From: Vibrio natriegens NBRC 15636 = ATCC 14048 = DSM 759
Lineage (GTDB): Bacteria > Pseudomonadota > Gammaproteobacteria > Enterobacterales > Vibrionaceae
NCBI RefSeq assembly: GCF_035621455.1
Contig: NZ_CP141823.1
Location: 372,001-436,000 of the forward strand
DNA: 64,000 nt
Direction of reading: 5' to 3'
Below, in pieces: positions 40,345 through 49,342 of the stretch; position 1 is the stretch's first letter; each line of letters starts with the position of its first letter. The notes beneath the pieces were generated by a model. That model made no database searches, was not told where the DNA came from, and saw nothing but the letters and a program-made list of their open reading frames with translations. The position numbers and the translations under genes are program-made.

Positions 40345-41346
40345 TTATTTAGCAGCGTCTACTGCTTGAAGTGCCTCATCGATCCATTTTGAATCAATCG
40401 TCGTTTCTAGCCATTTGATCACAGCAGGCTGAGTTTTCTCGCTGAACTTCTGCTTCTGTTCCGCCGTAAGTGACGTGACTGTCATGCCTTTTTTCGCCAG
40501 TAATTCAAGGCCAGCAGCTGAGTTCACTTGTTGGATAGCGCGACTTACCGTACTTGCTACTTTTGCCGAACGGTCAATCAGTTCTCTATCCTCTGCTTTT
40601 AAGCCAGTGTAGAAATCGTCATTGATTAGCAGAAAGTCAGTGCCGTACACATGGCCATCTAGCGTGATGTATTTTTGCAGCTCGTAGAATTTGTTGTTCG
40701 CAATAACACCAACAGGGTTTTCCTGACCGTCTACTACGCCAGTCGTTAGTGCCGCCGGAACTTCAGGCCAAGCAATTGGCGTTGGTTCTGCGTCTACCGA
40801 TTTCAACATTTCGATATAAAGAGGGGTGGTCATCACGCGGATTTTTAACCCATTCAGGTCTTCCGGGCTGCTGATGACTTTCTTAGAGTTGGTGAAATGA
40901 CGGAAACCAGTTTCTCCGTACGCAAGGTTACGAAGCCCAGTCTGCTTGAGACAGTGTTCGCCCAGTTTTTTACCGAACTCACCATCCAGAACTTCCCATG
41001 CAACCGGAGCTGAAGGGAACAAGTAAGGGATCTCAAGCACACTCGCTTCTTTACACAGCTTGCTGTAAGCCCCAGAAACCATCGTCATTGTTAACATGCC
41101 TTCCTGAGCTGACTGTAGTAGTTCAGTTTCACCACCTAATTGGCTAGATGGGTAGACATTGACACTGATACGGCCACCAGATTCCGCTTCAACAAGATTC
41201 TTGAAGACCTGTGTAGCAGCACCTTTTTTAGATGTCGTCCAATCCTGAGAATCAACGTGACCAATAGTGATTTCAATTTCAGATGATGCGGCAGTTCCCG
41301 CGTAAGCAAGTGCGAGAGAAAGTGATAATGTTTTTATTGTTCTCAT
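40345..41346 (-). CDS. TRAP transporter substrate-binding protein, DctP family
   Basis: A 333-residue periplasmic binding protein with a signal peptide (LSLSLALAYAGTAASSEIE). Mature-part hallmarks are ITIGHVD at the N-terminus, GRISVNVYPSSQLGGETELLQ near 65, GLKIRVMTTPLY near 165 with the carboxylate-binding Arg, and TGVVDGQENPV near 210. ATG at 41346 is chosen because CAGGAGG stands 8 nt upstream. First gene of the operon TRAP-AEC-quiC, divergent from the double-HTH LysR gene. Substrate inferred as quinate or shikimate. Confidence 0.9.
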   Translation of the reverse strand: MRTIKTLSLSLALAYAGTAASSEIEITIGHVDSQDWTTSKKGAATQVFKNLVEAESGGRISVNVYPSSQLGGETELLQSAQEGMLTMTMVSGAYSKLCKEASVLEIPYLFPSAPVAWEVLDGEFGKKLGEHCLKQTGLRNLAYGETGFRHFTNSKKVISSPEDLNGLKIRVMTTPLYIEMLKSVDAEPTPIAWPEVPAALTTGVVDGQENPVGVIANNKFYELQKYITLDGHVYGTDFLLINDDFYTGLKAEDRELIDRSAKVASTVSRAIQQVNSAAGLELLAKKGMTVTSLTAEQKQKFSEKTQPAVIKWLETTIDSKWIDEALQAVDAAK

Positions 41347-41757
41347 TCTGTGAACCTCCTGTTTCATGGCATTAACAATCTAGCACTCCCCCCAGATGAC
41401 CTATAATTCATATAGTGAAAGTGCCATTCAATTTTTAGATAAAGGGGCAATTATCAATTAAGAACAATAGAAAATTAAATTCATTAAATTCAATGAATTA
41501 AACCAAATTTTATAGCGTTGAAATATTAAATAAAAAATAAACACCCTCCATTGTATACAATTACAAATAGGAGATTGGCGTCACAATTTATAAACAAGAA
41601 AGTAACCTAAACATTTAGCATTGTGCTTAAACATGTCTAAATAAGTGAAAAGTTAATGTGGGGTCGCCTTCTAGGGTCGTTGTCCCATCAGCGTTACCAG
41701 TTTTCCGAATTGCATATTCAACACTGAGAATTACATTGCTCATTTACAGGCGGTCTT
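41347..41757. promoter_or_regulatory. Divergent promoter region of TRAP-quiC operon and LysR gene, with palindrome
   Basis: About 410 AT-rich bases. A perfect 12-bp palindrome, ATTGTATACAAT, lies at 41550-41561, near the middle. Its sequence resembles operators of FCD-type GntR regulators (TTGTATACAA-like), although no GntR gene is in the window. The LysR protein encoded next door is the other candidate to bind here. Confidence 0.5.
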
Positions 41758-42975
41758 ATGTTTAACATCCCAAATATTCGGCACTTACGCGCCATTTCTG
41801 AAGTTGTCAAGACAGGCAGCATCAGTAAGGCATCTGAGACCGTATTTCTCTCCCAACCAGCCATCACTCAAGCGATTTCAAAATTCGAAAAGAGTATTCA
41901 CAGTGAACTATTTGAACGTACCAGTGATGGCATGACGCCGACTCCGCAAGGTAAAGCTTTCGCGTTTCGTATTGATAGGGCGTTAGATCATATAGAGCAT
42001 GGGATCTCTGAGACACTCAAGATCGCCAAAGGGCAACGCAAAAGCAACGTTCATCGATTCTTATACAATATGACGTCGACACACCTGAAGGCGTTAGTTG
42101 CCGTTTCGGATGGTCAGGGTTTTACCGAAGCCAGCCGCTTGTTGGAGGTGTCCCAATCTTCCGTTTACCGCGCGTCAAAAGATCTTGAAGAGATCTTGGA
42201 TGTCACCTTATTCGAAAAAATCAGTAATGGTATCGTCGTAAGCAAAGCCGGTACCGCGCTCGTCAAAGCTTGTAAGCTCGCATTTGTTGAAATAAAGCAA
42301 GGAATCGAAGAGATCGACGCACTTAGCGACCGTCATAACAGTGTGATCACAGTGGGCTGTCTGCCGCTAGCTCGTACCTGTTTGCTACCTATTACTATTA
42401 ATGAATTCAGCCAAAGCTATCCAGACTGCCGGATTCAGGTTATCGATGGCCCCTACTCCGATTTGCTCAACCACTTAAAGTACGGTGAGATCGATGTACT
42501 GATCGGCGCATTGCGATTTCCGATTCCGAGTACTGATATTCGTCAGGAAACCCTGTTTGAATCAGAAAACAAAGTCTTTGCACGCCACGATCACCCGCTA
42601 TCCAAAAAAGCGAATGTCACTCTGCAGGATTTACATCAAGCCAGTTGGGTAGTCTCCAGTGCTAATACGCCAGGACGCAAGATGTTTGAAGACATCTTCA
42701 TTAATGGTGGATTAGAGCCCCCTTCACGTTTGGTAGAAGCCAGTTCGCAGATGCTTGTAAAAGAACTGATACTGGGCAGCGATCGCCTGTCTGTCCTTTC
42801 TCAACATCAAATTCAACGTGAACTGGACGAAGGCCACTTTACGATTTTACCTTTTGATTGCAGCCAGCAGTCTAGACCGATTGGCCTTACCATGCGTAAG
42901 AACTGGTACGCGACTACCGTACAGACGCATTTCGTATCGCTTCTGCGTAAGAATGGCTTGAAGATGTCAGGCTAA
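41758..42975 (+). CDS. LysR-family regulator with two tandem HTH domains
   Basis: A 405-residue protein, about 100 longer than a usual LysR regulator because the DNA-binding domain is present twice. HTH 1 spans about 6-65 (SISKASETVFLSQPAITQAI). A linker follows, then HTH 2 at about 106-165 (GFTEASRLLEVSQSSVYRAS). The effector domain runs from about 195 (ITVGCLPLARTCLLP). Both HTH copies keep the family pattern and are diverged from one another. It is divergent from the TRAP-quiC operon and is the first of four plus-strand genes including ligC. It is therefore a likely controller of quinate/protocatechuate catabolism (inference). Confidence 0.88.
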   Translation: MFNIPNIRHLRAISEVVKTGSISKASETVFLSQPAITQAISKFEKSIHSELFERTSDGMTPTPQGKAFAFRIDRALDHIEHGISETLKIAKGQRKSNVHRFLYNMTSTHLKALVAVSDGQGFTEASRLLEVSQSSVYRASKDLEEILDVTLFEKISNGIVVSKAGTALVKACKLAFVEIKQGIEEIDALSDRHNSVITVGCLPLARTCLLPITINEFSQSYPDCRIQVIDGPYSDLLNHLKYGEIDVLIGALRFPIPSTDIRQETLFESENKVFARHDHPLSKKANVTLQDLHQASWVVSSANTPGRKMFEDIFINGGLEPPSRLVEASSQMLVKELILGSDRLSVLSQHQIQRELDEGHFTILPFDCSQQSRPIGLTMRKNWYATTVQTHFVSLLRKNGLKMSG

Positions 42976-43087
42976 ATCGGGCAGCGCTTTCTCAAAATTG
43001 AATACCTAATATCATCTTTTGATTATTCGTGTTTTTACCCAAATGTTACAGTCGTTTTCGGTGAAGCAACATATTCGGGTATCAAAG

Positions 43088-44005
43088 GTGAAAACAACTC
43101 GTGCCGCATTTATTGGCTTCGGTGAAGCCGCTCAAGCACTTATCAGCATCGCTGGTGACAATGCACCGGACGTGATCAGTGCTTTTGATATCAAAACACG
43201 CGATGAGGCTACACGCGAAGCAAAACTGATGGATTACATCCAATTTCAGGTCAATGGCGCGTTTAACCCAGAGCAAGCCGTTTGTGGCGCTCAGGTTATT
43301 TTTTCTCTCGTTACACCTGATCAGGCAAACTTGGCTTTAGCACCGCTTAGTAGTGCGCTGACAGAGAAGCAGTTTGTCGTAGATTGTAACTCGTGTGCTC
43401 CTGCAGTGAAAAAACACAATGCGAAATTGGTAGAGTCGCAAGGTGCAGCCTATATTGACGCTGCAATAATGAGTCCGGTAAAAGCGAATTCAAAGCCAAT
43501 CCCACTGTACATTTCTGGTAAAAAAGCCACTCTGGTTGCACCACAATTGCAGTATTTGGGGTTTGATGTAACCGTGATTTCAGAGCAGGTCGGCGATGCT
43601 TCACAAATAAAAATGTTGCGTTCAGCGATGGTGAAAGGTCTGGAAGCATTAACAACAGAATGTATGCTTGCGGCTCATCGTGCCGGGGTCGCGCCCTATG
43701 TGATTGAGTCACTGGAAAAGAGCTACCCACAACTTAATTTGTCGCAATTGGCGGTTTACCATATGGAAAGAATGCTCACTCATGGGAAACGCCGTAGCGA
43801 AGAACTTAAATCAGTAGTCGAGACACTTGCTTCACTTGATATCGATACCAGTATGTCGAGCGGCGCAATCAACTGGCATCAACGGATGTCAGATGTAAAT
43901 GTAACTGTCGACAATCAAACGTTAGAACAGTTATCTAATCAAATTTTGAATACGATGGAGCACTCAGCGTCACCCATCCAATCAAACGATACCCTTACCT
44001 CTTAA
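43088..44005 (+). CDS. NAD(P)-dependent 3-hydroxyisobutyrate dehydrogenase-like oxidoreductase (DUF1932 type)
   Basis: About 305 residues from the GTG at 43088; the frame opens as early as 43019, with a TTG, and an ATG lies at 43043, none with a clear ribosome site. The N-terminal Rossmann motif AAFIGFGEAAQAL begins a few residues after the chosen start. The middle has VDCNSCAPAVKKHNA and YIDAAIMSPVK, as in beta-hydroxyacid dehydrogenases, and the C-terminal half is helical and DUF1932-like (QIKMLRSAMVKGLEAL). It lies between the LysR gene and ligC with a 23-nt gap to the latter. This suggests a role with protocatechuate or a related lignin-derived acid, but the substrate is unknown. Confidence 0.72.
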   Translation: MKTTRAAFIGFGEAAQALISIAGDNAPDVISAFDIKTRDEATREAKLMDYIQFQVNGAFNPEQAVCGAQVIFSLVTPDQANLALAPLSSALTEKQFVVDCNSCAPAVKKHNAKLVESQGAAYIDAAIMSPVKANSKPIPLYISGKKATLVAPQLQYLGFDVTVISEQVGDASQIKMLRSAMVKGLEALTTECMLAAHRAGVAPYVIESLEKSYPQLNLSQLAVYHMERMLTHGKRRSEELKSVVETLASLDIDTSMSSGAINWHQRMSDVNVTVDNQTLEQLSNQILNTMEHSASPIQSNDTLTS

Positions 44006-44028
44006 CCAAGTGTAATAAAGGATTATTT

Positions 44029-44976
44029 ATGAAAGTATGTGTAGTTGGTGCAACTGGTGCCTTTGGCCGTAAGCACTTAGAAGCCATCCAAAATATCGAC
44101 GACGTAACCGTATCAGTTATGGTTTCTCCAGAACAAGACAAGCTTGATGCTCTGATCAGTGAGTATGATTCACAGGCTGTTGGTGTAACGACACTTGAAG
44201 AAGCACTTGTTCGTGACGATGTTGATGCCGTTATCTTAGCAACGCCAACTCAGGTGCACGCATCTCAGGCTATCCAGTGTATGGAAGCTGGCAAGCACGT
44301 TTTGGTCGAAATTCCTATGGCTGATAACATCGAAGACAGCTACAAAGTAGTCGAGACTCAAAAGGCAACGGGTTTAGTTGCAATGGCTGGCCACACTCGC
44401 CGTTTCAACCCAAGCCACCAATGGATTCACAATAAAATCCAGGCTGGCGAGCTAAACATCCAACAAATGGATGTGCAGACATACTTCTTCCGCCGTACCA
44501 ACACCAACGCGAAAGGCGAGCCAAGAAGCTGGACTGATCACCTGCTATGGCACCATGCATGTCACACAGTAGATTTGTTCCAATACCAAACTGGTGAAAC
44601 CGCATCACAAGTTCAAGGCATGCAAGGCCCAATTCATCCGGATCTTGGCATCGCAATGGACATGAGCATCGGTATGAAGGTGCCATCAGGTGCAATTTGT
44701 ACGCTTTCTCTGTCATTCAATAACGAAGGTCCATTTGGTACGTTCTTCCGTTACATCTGTGATGAGGGTACTTTCCTTGCTCGTTACGATGACTTGTATG
44801 ACGGCTATGACAACCAAATTGATTTGACAGGTGTTACTGTGTCAAACAACGGTATTGAATTGATTGACCGTGAGTTCTTCGAAGCAATTAAGACCGGCAA
44901 AGAGCCGAACTCAAGTGTTGCTCAATGCCTGTCAGCAATGGAAACACTGCACCGCATCGAAGAGCAGCTCATTTAA
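44029..44976 (+). CDS. ligC: 4-carboxy-2-hydroxymuconate-6-semialdehyde dehydrogenase
   Basis: The 315-residue Gfo/Idh/MocA-family oxidoreductase turns the LigAB ring-cleavage product, as its cyclic hemiacetal, into 2-pyrone-4,6-dicarboxylate using NAD(P). The N-terminal CVVGATGAFGRKHLEA Rossmann loop, KHVLVEIPMADNIEDS and LLWHHACHTVDLFQYQ, together with the exact 315-residue length, match LigC. It completes the pathway otherwise encoded by the minus-strand lig operon 10 kb to the left. A normal ATG with an AAAGGA site precedes it. Confidence 0.9.
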   Translation: MKVCVVGATGAFGRKHLEAIQNIDDVTVSVMVSPEQDKLDALISEYDSQAVGVTTLEEALVRDDVDAVILATPTQVHASQAIQCMEAGKHVLVEIPMADNIEDSYKVVETQKATGLVAMAGHTRRFNPSHQWIHNKIQAGELNIQQMDVQTYFFRRTNTNAKGEPRSWTDHLLWHHACHTVDLFQYQTGETASQVQGMQGPIHPDLGIAMDMSIGMKVPSGAICTLSLSFNNEGPFGTFFRYICDEGTFLARYDDLYDGYDNQIDLTGVTVSNNGIELIDREFFEAIKTGKEPNSSVAQCLSAMETLHRIEEQLI

Positions 44977-45002
44977 GGACAACACAGCTAAGGAATCTTA
45001 CT

Positions 45003-46034
45003 ATGCAACAACGGAAAATTGGCCAATTTCTATGTAACCCTGTTGGTCTGGGATGTATGAACCTCTCTCATGCGTACGGAACACCACCGGATGAGAAACA
45101 GAGCATTCATTTACTCAACCATGCCTTGGACCTCGGTTACAACCATCTTGATACTGCGACATTATATGGTGGCGGTGCCAATGAAAAACTGGTGGCCAAA
45201 GCCGTTGGGCATAGAAGAGATGAATATGTGTTGGCCAGCAAATGTGGCATGTTCATTAACGAAGAAGGTAAGAAAGAGATCAATGGTAGTCCTGAAGCGC
45301 TGCGTAAAAACATTGAGAACAGCTTACAACGCCTAAACACAGACGTCATTGACCTCTATTACCTTCATCGCTGGGACAAAACCGTCCCTATCGAAGAAAG
45401 TGTCGGCGAACTAAGCAGACTGGTTGATGAAGGCAAAATTCGCGAAATCGGCTTGTCAGAGGTGTCCGCAGCGACAATAACAAAAGCTGCTCAAGTTCAC
45501 CCAATTGCAGCGGTGCAATCTGAGTACTCACTTTGGACTCGCAACCCTGAAATCAAAGTGCTGGAAACATGTAAAGCACTGGGGACTGCCTTTGTTGCAT
45601 TTAGTCCGTTAGGGCGTGGAATCTTGACGGGTAAAATCGATTCTCCGACGAATTTTACGCCGAAAGATATCCGTCGCAACATGCCTCGATTCGATAGTGA
45701 GCACTTTGCTCATAACCAGCACCTTGTGACACAACTGGCGCAATTGATCGAGCAAGAGTCTGACACTGAGCTAAGTAAAGCAAGTCTGGCTAGCATCGTT
45801 CTACGCTGGGTGCTGGATCAACACGATCATATTCATGTTATTCCAGGCACGACGAATATCGACCATCTCACCGAGAATGTTTCGGCAACGTCGGTGAGTT
45901 TGTCTAGCGACCTGTTAGAAAAAATGGGACAACTCATCAACAACAACAATGTCTCTGGAACTCGCTATAACGCTGCTCAACAAGTTGAGATAGATACTGA
46001 AGAGTTTTCTGCAAGCTCAGCAGTTACAGCCTAA
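45003..46034 (+). CDS. Aldo/keto reductase
   Basis: A 343-residue TIM-barrel NADPH oxidoreductase. Family signatures: GLGCMNLSHAYG at the N-terminus, LGYNHLDTATLYGGGANEK with the catalytic Asp and Tyr, LASKCG with the catalytic Lys, and DLYYLHRWD with the His. The start at 45003 follows AAGGA; a longer frame from 44925 overlaps ligC and lacks one. It is 26 nt after ligC and likely co-transcribed, but its substrate within aromatic catabolism is not evident. It ends at a strong terminator. Confidence 0.88.
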   Translation: MQQRKIGQFLCNPVGLGCMNLSHAYGTPPDEKQSIHLLNHALDLGYNHLDTATLYGGGANEKLVAKAVGHRRDEYVLASKCGMFINEEGKKEINGSPEALRKNIENSLQRLNTDVIDLYYLHRWDKTVPIEESVGELSRLVDEGKIREIGLSEVSAATITKAAQVHPIAAVQSEYSLWTRNPEIKVLETCKALGTAFVAFSPLGRGILTGKIDSPTNFTPKDIRRNMPRFDSEHFAHNQHLVTQLAQLIEQESDTELSKASLASIVLRWVLDQHDHIHVIPGTTNIDHLTENVSATSVSLSSDLLEKMGQLINNNNVSGTRYNAAQQVEIDTEEFSASSAVTA

Positions 46035-46050
46035 CTTTCATAGAATTCAA

Positions 46051-46074
46051 AAGCCCGCTTCGGTGGGCTTTTTT
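46051..46074 (+). terminator. Rho-independent terminator after the ligC-AKR unit
   Basis: 8-bp stem AAGCCCGC / GTGGGCTT (one G.T) with a stable TTCG loop and a T-run, 17 nt past the stop. Confidence 0.88.
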
Positions 46075-46220
46075 GCATATAACGCCTACATAACCACTCA
46101 GTAACCCCTTCCCTCTGCTCTTTGTGTTCCTTAATTGAGACTGTTAACGTTTTAATGACATAAGCGAACAAACATCAGGCTACGCTTCACGGCTAACCTT
46201 AACGCGTAATATAAACAAAG

Positions 46221-48563
46221 ATGTCTGCTAACACTCCGTCTCCACTATCGAAAACACTCTGGTTCCGCCGTCTGATTCAAGTATTTTTCGCCGGCGCTGT
46301 ATTACTCCTTATAGCGATTATTTACTTCGGAGTGCAGTTCAACAACCTGGTCGCGAGCAAGTTTGAAGGCCAAATGTGGCAACTACCTAATGTTGTTTAT
46401 GCACGTCACTTGGTGTTAAGCCCTGCTATGCAGGTTAGCCAGAAAGATGTGCTCAGTGAGTTGGATCAGCTAAATTACCGTAAAGTCGCACAGCCAACAA
46501 AGAGTGGTGAATATAGTATTTCTGGCCAGACAATAAGGCTGATTCGTCGACCATTCGTTTTTCCTGAAGGTGAGCAACCTGCGCAGCAGGCAAGCATTCG
46601 ATTTAATGGCAAACGCATTGTTAAGATCACCGATGAAACCTTAGGATATGATCTCGGCGTACTGCAGATCGAGCCACAAATTTTAGGGATGCTCGACGGT
46701 GACAACACCGAAAAACGAATTTACGTATCCAAAGATGACATGCCAGAGACATTAGTCGCTGCGTTACTTGCCACCGAAGACCGTGATTTTTATCAGCACG
46801 ACGGTGTATCCCCTGTCGCTATTGCCCGCGCTTTTGCAGCCAACGTTACTGCGGGGCGTAACGTACAAGGCGGAAGTACCTTAACTCAGCAGCTCGCGAA
46901 GAACTTGTTCTTAACTCGCGAACGCAGCTTGGTTCGTAAGATTAAAGAGGCTTACTTAGCGGTGATTATGGATTATCGCTACAGCAAAGAGCAGTTGCTT
47001 GATGCTTATCTAAACCAAGTCTATTTGGGTCAAAACGGTCAAAATGCGATTCACGGTTTTGCTTTAGCATCACGACATTATTTTGGTCGACCGTTAGCAG
47101 AGCTGAGCCTTGATCAACAAGCGTTACTTGTCGGCTTAGTCAAAGGCCCGTCTTACTACAACCCTTGGCGTTACGCTGAACGAGCAAAAGCTCGCCGTGA
47201 CTTAGTGCTAAAAATGATGGTCGACACTGGCGATCTCGAAGCGAGTGATTACGAACGCGCGGTTCAGAAACCATTGTCACTGGCTGTTCAGGGTAAAGGA
47301 AGTACCACTGAGCCTCCTTACTTCGACTACATAAAGCTATCACTGAAAGAAAATGGCATCGACTACAACAGTGGTCGCGGTTTGCGTCTTTTCACGACCT
47401 TCGAGCCTAAAGTGCAAGGTCAGGCAGAAGCAGCGGTCTACAACGTTATGCCCAACTTAGAAAAGAAAGCAGGCCAGTCTTTAGAAACTGCGATGGTCGT
47501 TGCCGATAAACGAAGCGGTGCAATCCGCGCGATGATTGGTAGCCGCCAGCCGAATTTCCATGGATTTAATCGTGCGATAAATGCCGAGCGTCAGATTGGC
47601 TCGCTGATAAAACCAGCAGTTTATGTCACGGCATTAGCACAGCCAGAACACTACGCGTTAGGTACGAACCTCGCGGATAAACCAATTACCATCCAAACAC
47701 AAAATAATGAGAAGTGGTCGCCTAGAAACTACGACCGCCAATATCGCGGTCAGGTGAGCCTCTACCAAGCTCTAGCTCACTCTTACAATGTTCCGACCGT
47801 GAACCTAGGTATGGCGATAGGTTTAGATAAGGTAACCAACACCTTGGTGTCATTAGGCGTCAAAGAGACTCAAGTCCCACAAGTGCCATCGATGTTACTG
47901 GGTGCACTGGCACTTTCCCCTCTGAATGTCACTCAGATGTATCAGGCGTTGGGAAATCAGGGTGAAAAACAAAACTTGTTCGCACTTAGTGCGGTGCTAG
48001 ATGAACATGGGCAAGAACTTTATCGTCATCAACCTCAGCAAGAAAAAGTATTGGAACCTGAGGCGGCTTGGCTAATTGAGTATGCAATGGAACAAGTCGT
48101 CGAGCAAGGGACCGCGCGTTACTTAAATCAGATCGTACCTCGCAGTGCTCACCTCGCGGGTAAAACTGGTACGTCAAACCAAGGGCGTGACAGTTGGTAT
48201 GTCGGGCTTGATAACCAAGATGTCGTAACTATTTGGGTAGGTCGCGACGATAATAATCCAGTTGCTTTGACAGGATCGAGTGGCCCGTTACGAATCTATG
48301 GTGATTACCTTAAAAAGGCCGGCTACCAGTCAATCGATCAAACTAAGCCAGAGAAAATAGGGCTAGCAAACTACAGCACTGATAGTCAGGGTGGATTAAG
48401 AGAAAGCTGTTTTGGCGAAATCAGTTTACCTGTTTGGAGTGAAACAGGAGAAACGAGCCCTAACTGCCTGCAGCCTTTGGAAGATGGCCTCAAAGAAATC
48501 GGTCGTGGATTAGCAGAAGCACCGAAGCAAATCGGTGGATTCTTTAAAAGCTTGTTTGATTAA
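46221..48563 (+). CDS. mrcB: Penicillin-binding protein 1B (bifunctional transglycosylase/transpeptidase)
   Basis: The 780-residue enzyme polymerises and crosslinks peptidoglycan. It has an N-terminal cytoplasmic tail and one membrane helix (about 22-45). A UB2H-like domain spans about 60-150. The glycosyltransferase domain (about 170-340) has EDRDFYQHDGVSPVAIAR and GGSTLTQQLAKNLFL. The transpeptidase domain has SxxK in GSLIKP, SYN in HSYNVP and KTGTS near 650. The length equals Vibrio PBP1b. Its ATG follows AAACAAAG, a weak ribosome site. It is monocistronic and flanked by accessory genes, so it probably marks core chromosome. Confidence 0.95.
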   Translation: MSANTPSPLSKTLWFRRLIQVFFAGAVLLLIAIIYFGVQFNNLVASKFEGQMWQLPNVVYARHLVLSPAMQVSQKDVLSELDQLNYRKVAQPTKSGEYSISGQTIRLIRRPFVFPEGEQPAQQASIRFNGKRIVKITDETLGYDLGVLQIEPQILGMLDGDNTEKRIYVSKDDMPETLVAALLATEDRDFYQHDGVSPVAIARAFAANVTAGRNVQGGSTLTQQLAKNLFLTRERSLVRKIKEAYLAVIMDYRYSKEQLLDAYLNQVYLGQNGQNAIHGFALASRHYFGRPLAELSLDQQALLVGLVKGPSYYNPWRYAERAKARRDLVLKMMVDTGDLEASDYERAVQKPLSLAVQGKGSTTEPPYFDYIKLSLKENGIDYNSGRGLRLFTTFEPKVQGQAEAAVYNVMPNLEKKAGQSLETAMVVADKRSGAIRAMIGSRQPNFHGFNRAINAERQIGSLIKPAVYVTALAQPEHYALGTNLADKPITIQTQNNEKWSPRNYDRQYRGQVSLYQALAHSYNVPTVNLGMAIGLDKVTNTLVSLGVKETQVPQVPSMLLGALALSPLNVTQMYQALGNQGEKQNLFALSAVLDEHGQELYRHQPQQEKVLEPEAAWLIEYAMEQVVEQGTARYLNQIVPRSAHLAGKTGTSNQGRDSWYVGLDNQDVVTIWVGRDDNNPVALTGSSGPLRIYGDYLKKAGYQSIDQTKPEKIGLANYSTDSQGGLRESCFGEISLPVWSETGETSPNCLQPLEDGLKEIGRGLAEAPKQIGGFFKSLFD

Positions 48564-48845
48564 ACTTAATTGATTAAGTAAGAGAGCGTTCGCGCTTTCC
48601 GCATCCCCAAAGAATTAACTCCACTATTTAGGTAAACTCCGGTTAAACTGGCGAATACCAATCACAGTGAGTAAGTGGTCAGAAATAGCGTAGGAAAAAT
48701 GCTTGAGAACAATGCAACATTTTTCGATAAGTAGTTACTCTACAATCAAAAATGTTAACGCTGTTATCGAGTATTTTAACAAGCTAGAATGACCAGTTAT
48801 TTACTACGATTGGTATAATATAATCAGGAAAAACCGGAGTGAGCC

Positions 48846-49166
48846 ATGCTGATCACCTTTCGCTGTAAAAGCCATGCCAATATCACCATGTTCGGCGATA
48901 TTGCCCTCAATATGATAAAAATGATGGGCCATAGCGGCACTGTGCCCGGTTCGATCTCATCTCAAGACCTGCCAGAAGCGCTCGCAAAATTAACCGCTTC
49001 GCTGACCAAAGCAGCAGAAGCAGAGAACAAATCTGTCCAAGAAGCAGACGATGATGACGAGCAATCAGAACCGGTCGTATCGATAGGTCATAGAGCAATG
49101 CCGCTTGTTGAACTGCTCAAATCTGCCATTGATGATCAATGTGACGTGATGTGGGACAGTCAGTAA
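48846..49166 (+). CDS. DUF1840 family protein
   Basis: A 106-residue protein of the DUF1840 family, recognisable by MLITFRCKSHANITMFGDIA at the start, MIKMMGHSGTVPG, and the C-terminal half IGHRAMPLVELLKSAI. The middle is a Glu/Asp/Ala-rich flexible linker. No molecular function is known. It is a small monocistronic gene next to mrcB with GGAGTGAGCC before the ATG. Confidence 0.88.
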   Translation: MLITFRCKSHANITMFGDIALNMIKMMGHSGTVPGSISSQDLPEALAKLTASLTKAAEAENKSVQEADDDDEQSEPVVSIGHRAMPLVELLKSAIDDQCDVMWDSQ

Positions 49167-49342
49167 ACAAGCGCTAAATATTGCCATAAACCACGGCAGA
49201 AGCATTAAGACTGTGATCGTAATCTTCTCTTAATTGCTTTTCTCTTCATAATAACCAAAAGTGATTGTAGCCTATGTTTCAATCGCCAGAATGTATATTT
49301 CATTTTATTTTGTTCGCATCATAAACCTCATGGGAACGTCAC

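Noticed and set aside
48582..48599. Hairpin GAGAGCG/CGCTTTC after mrcB
   Set aside because: Seven pairs including a G.T and no T-tract; it could be a weak terminator but the evidence is too thin.
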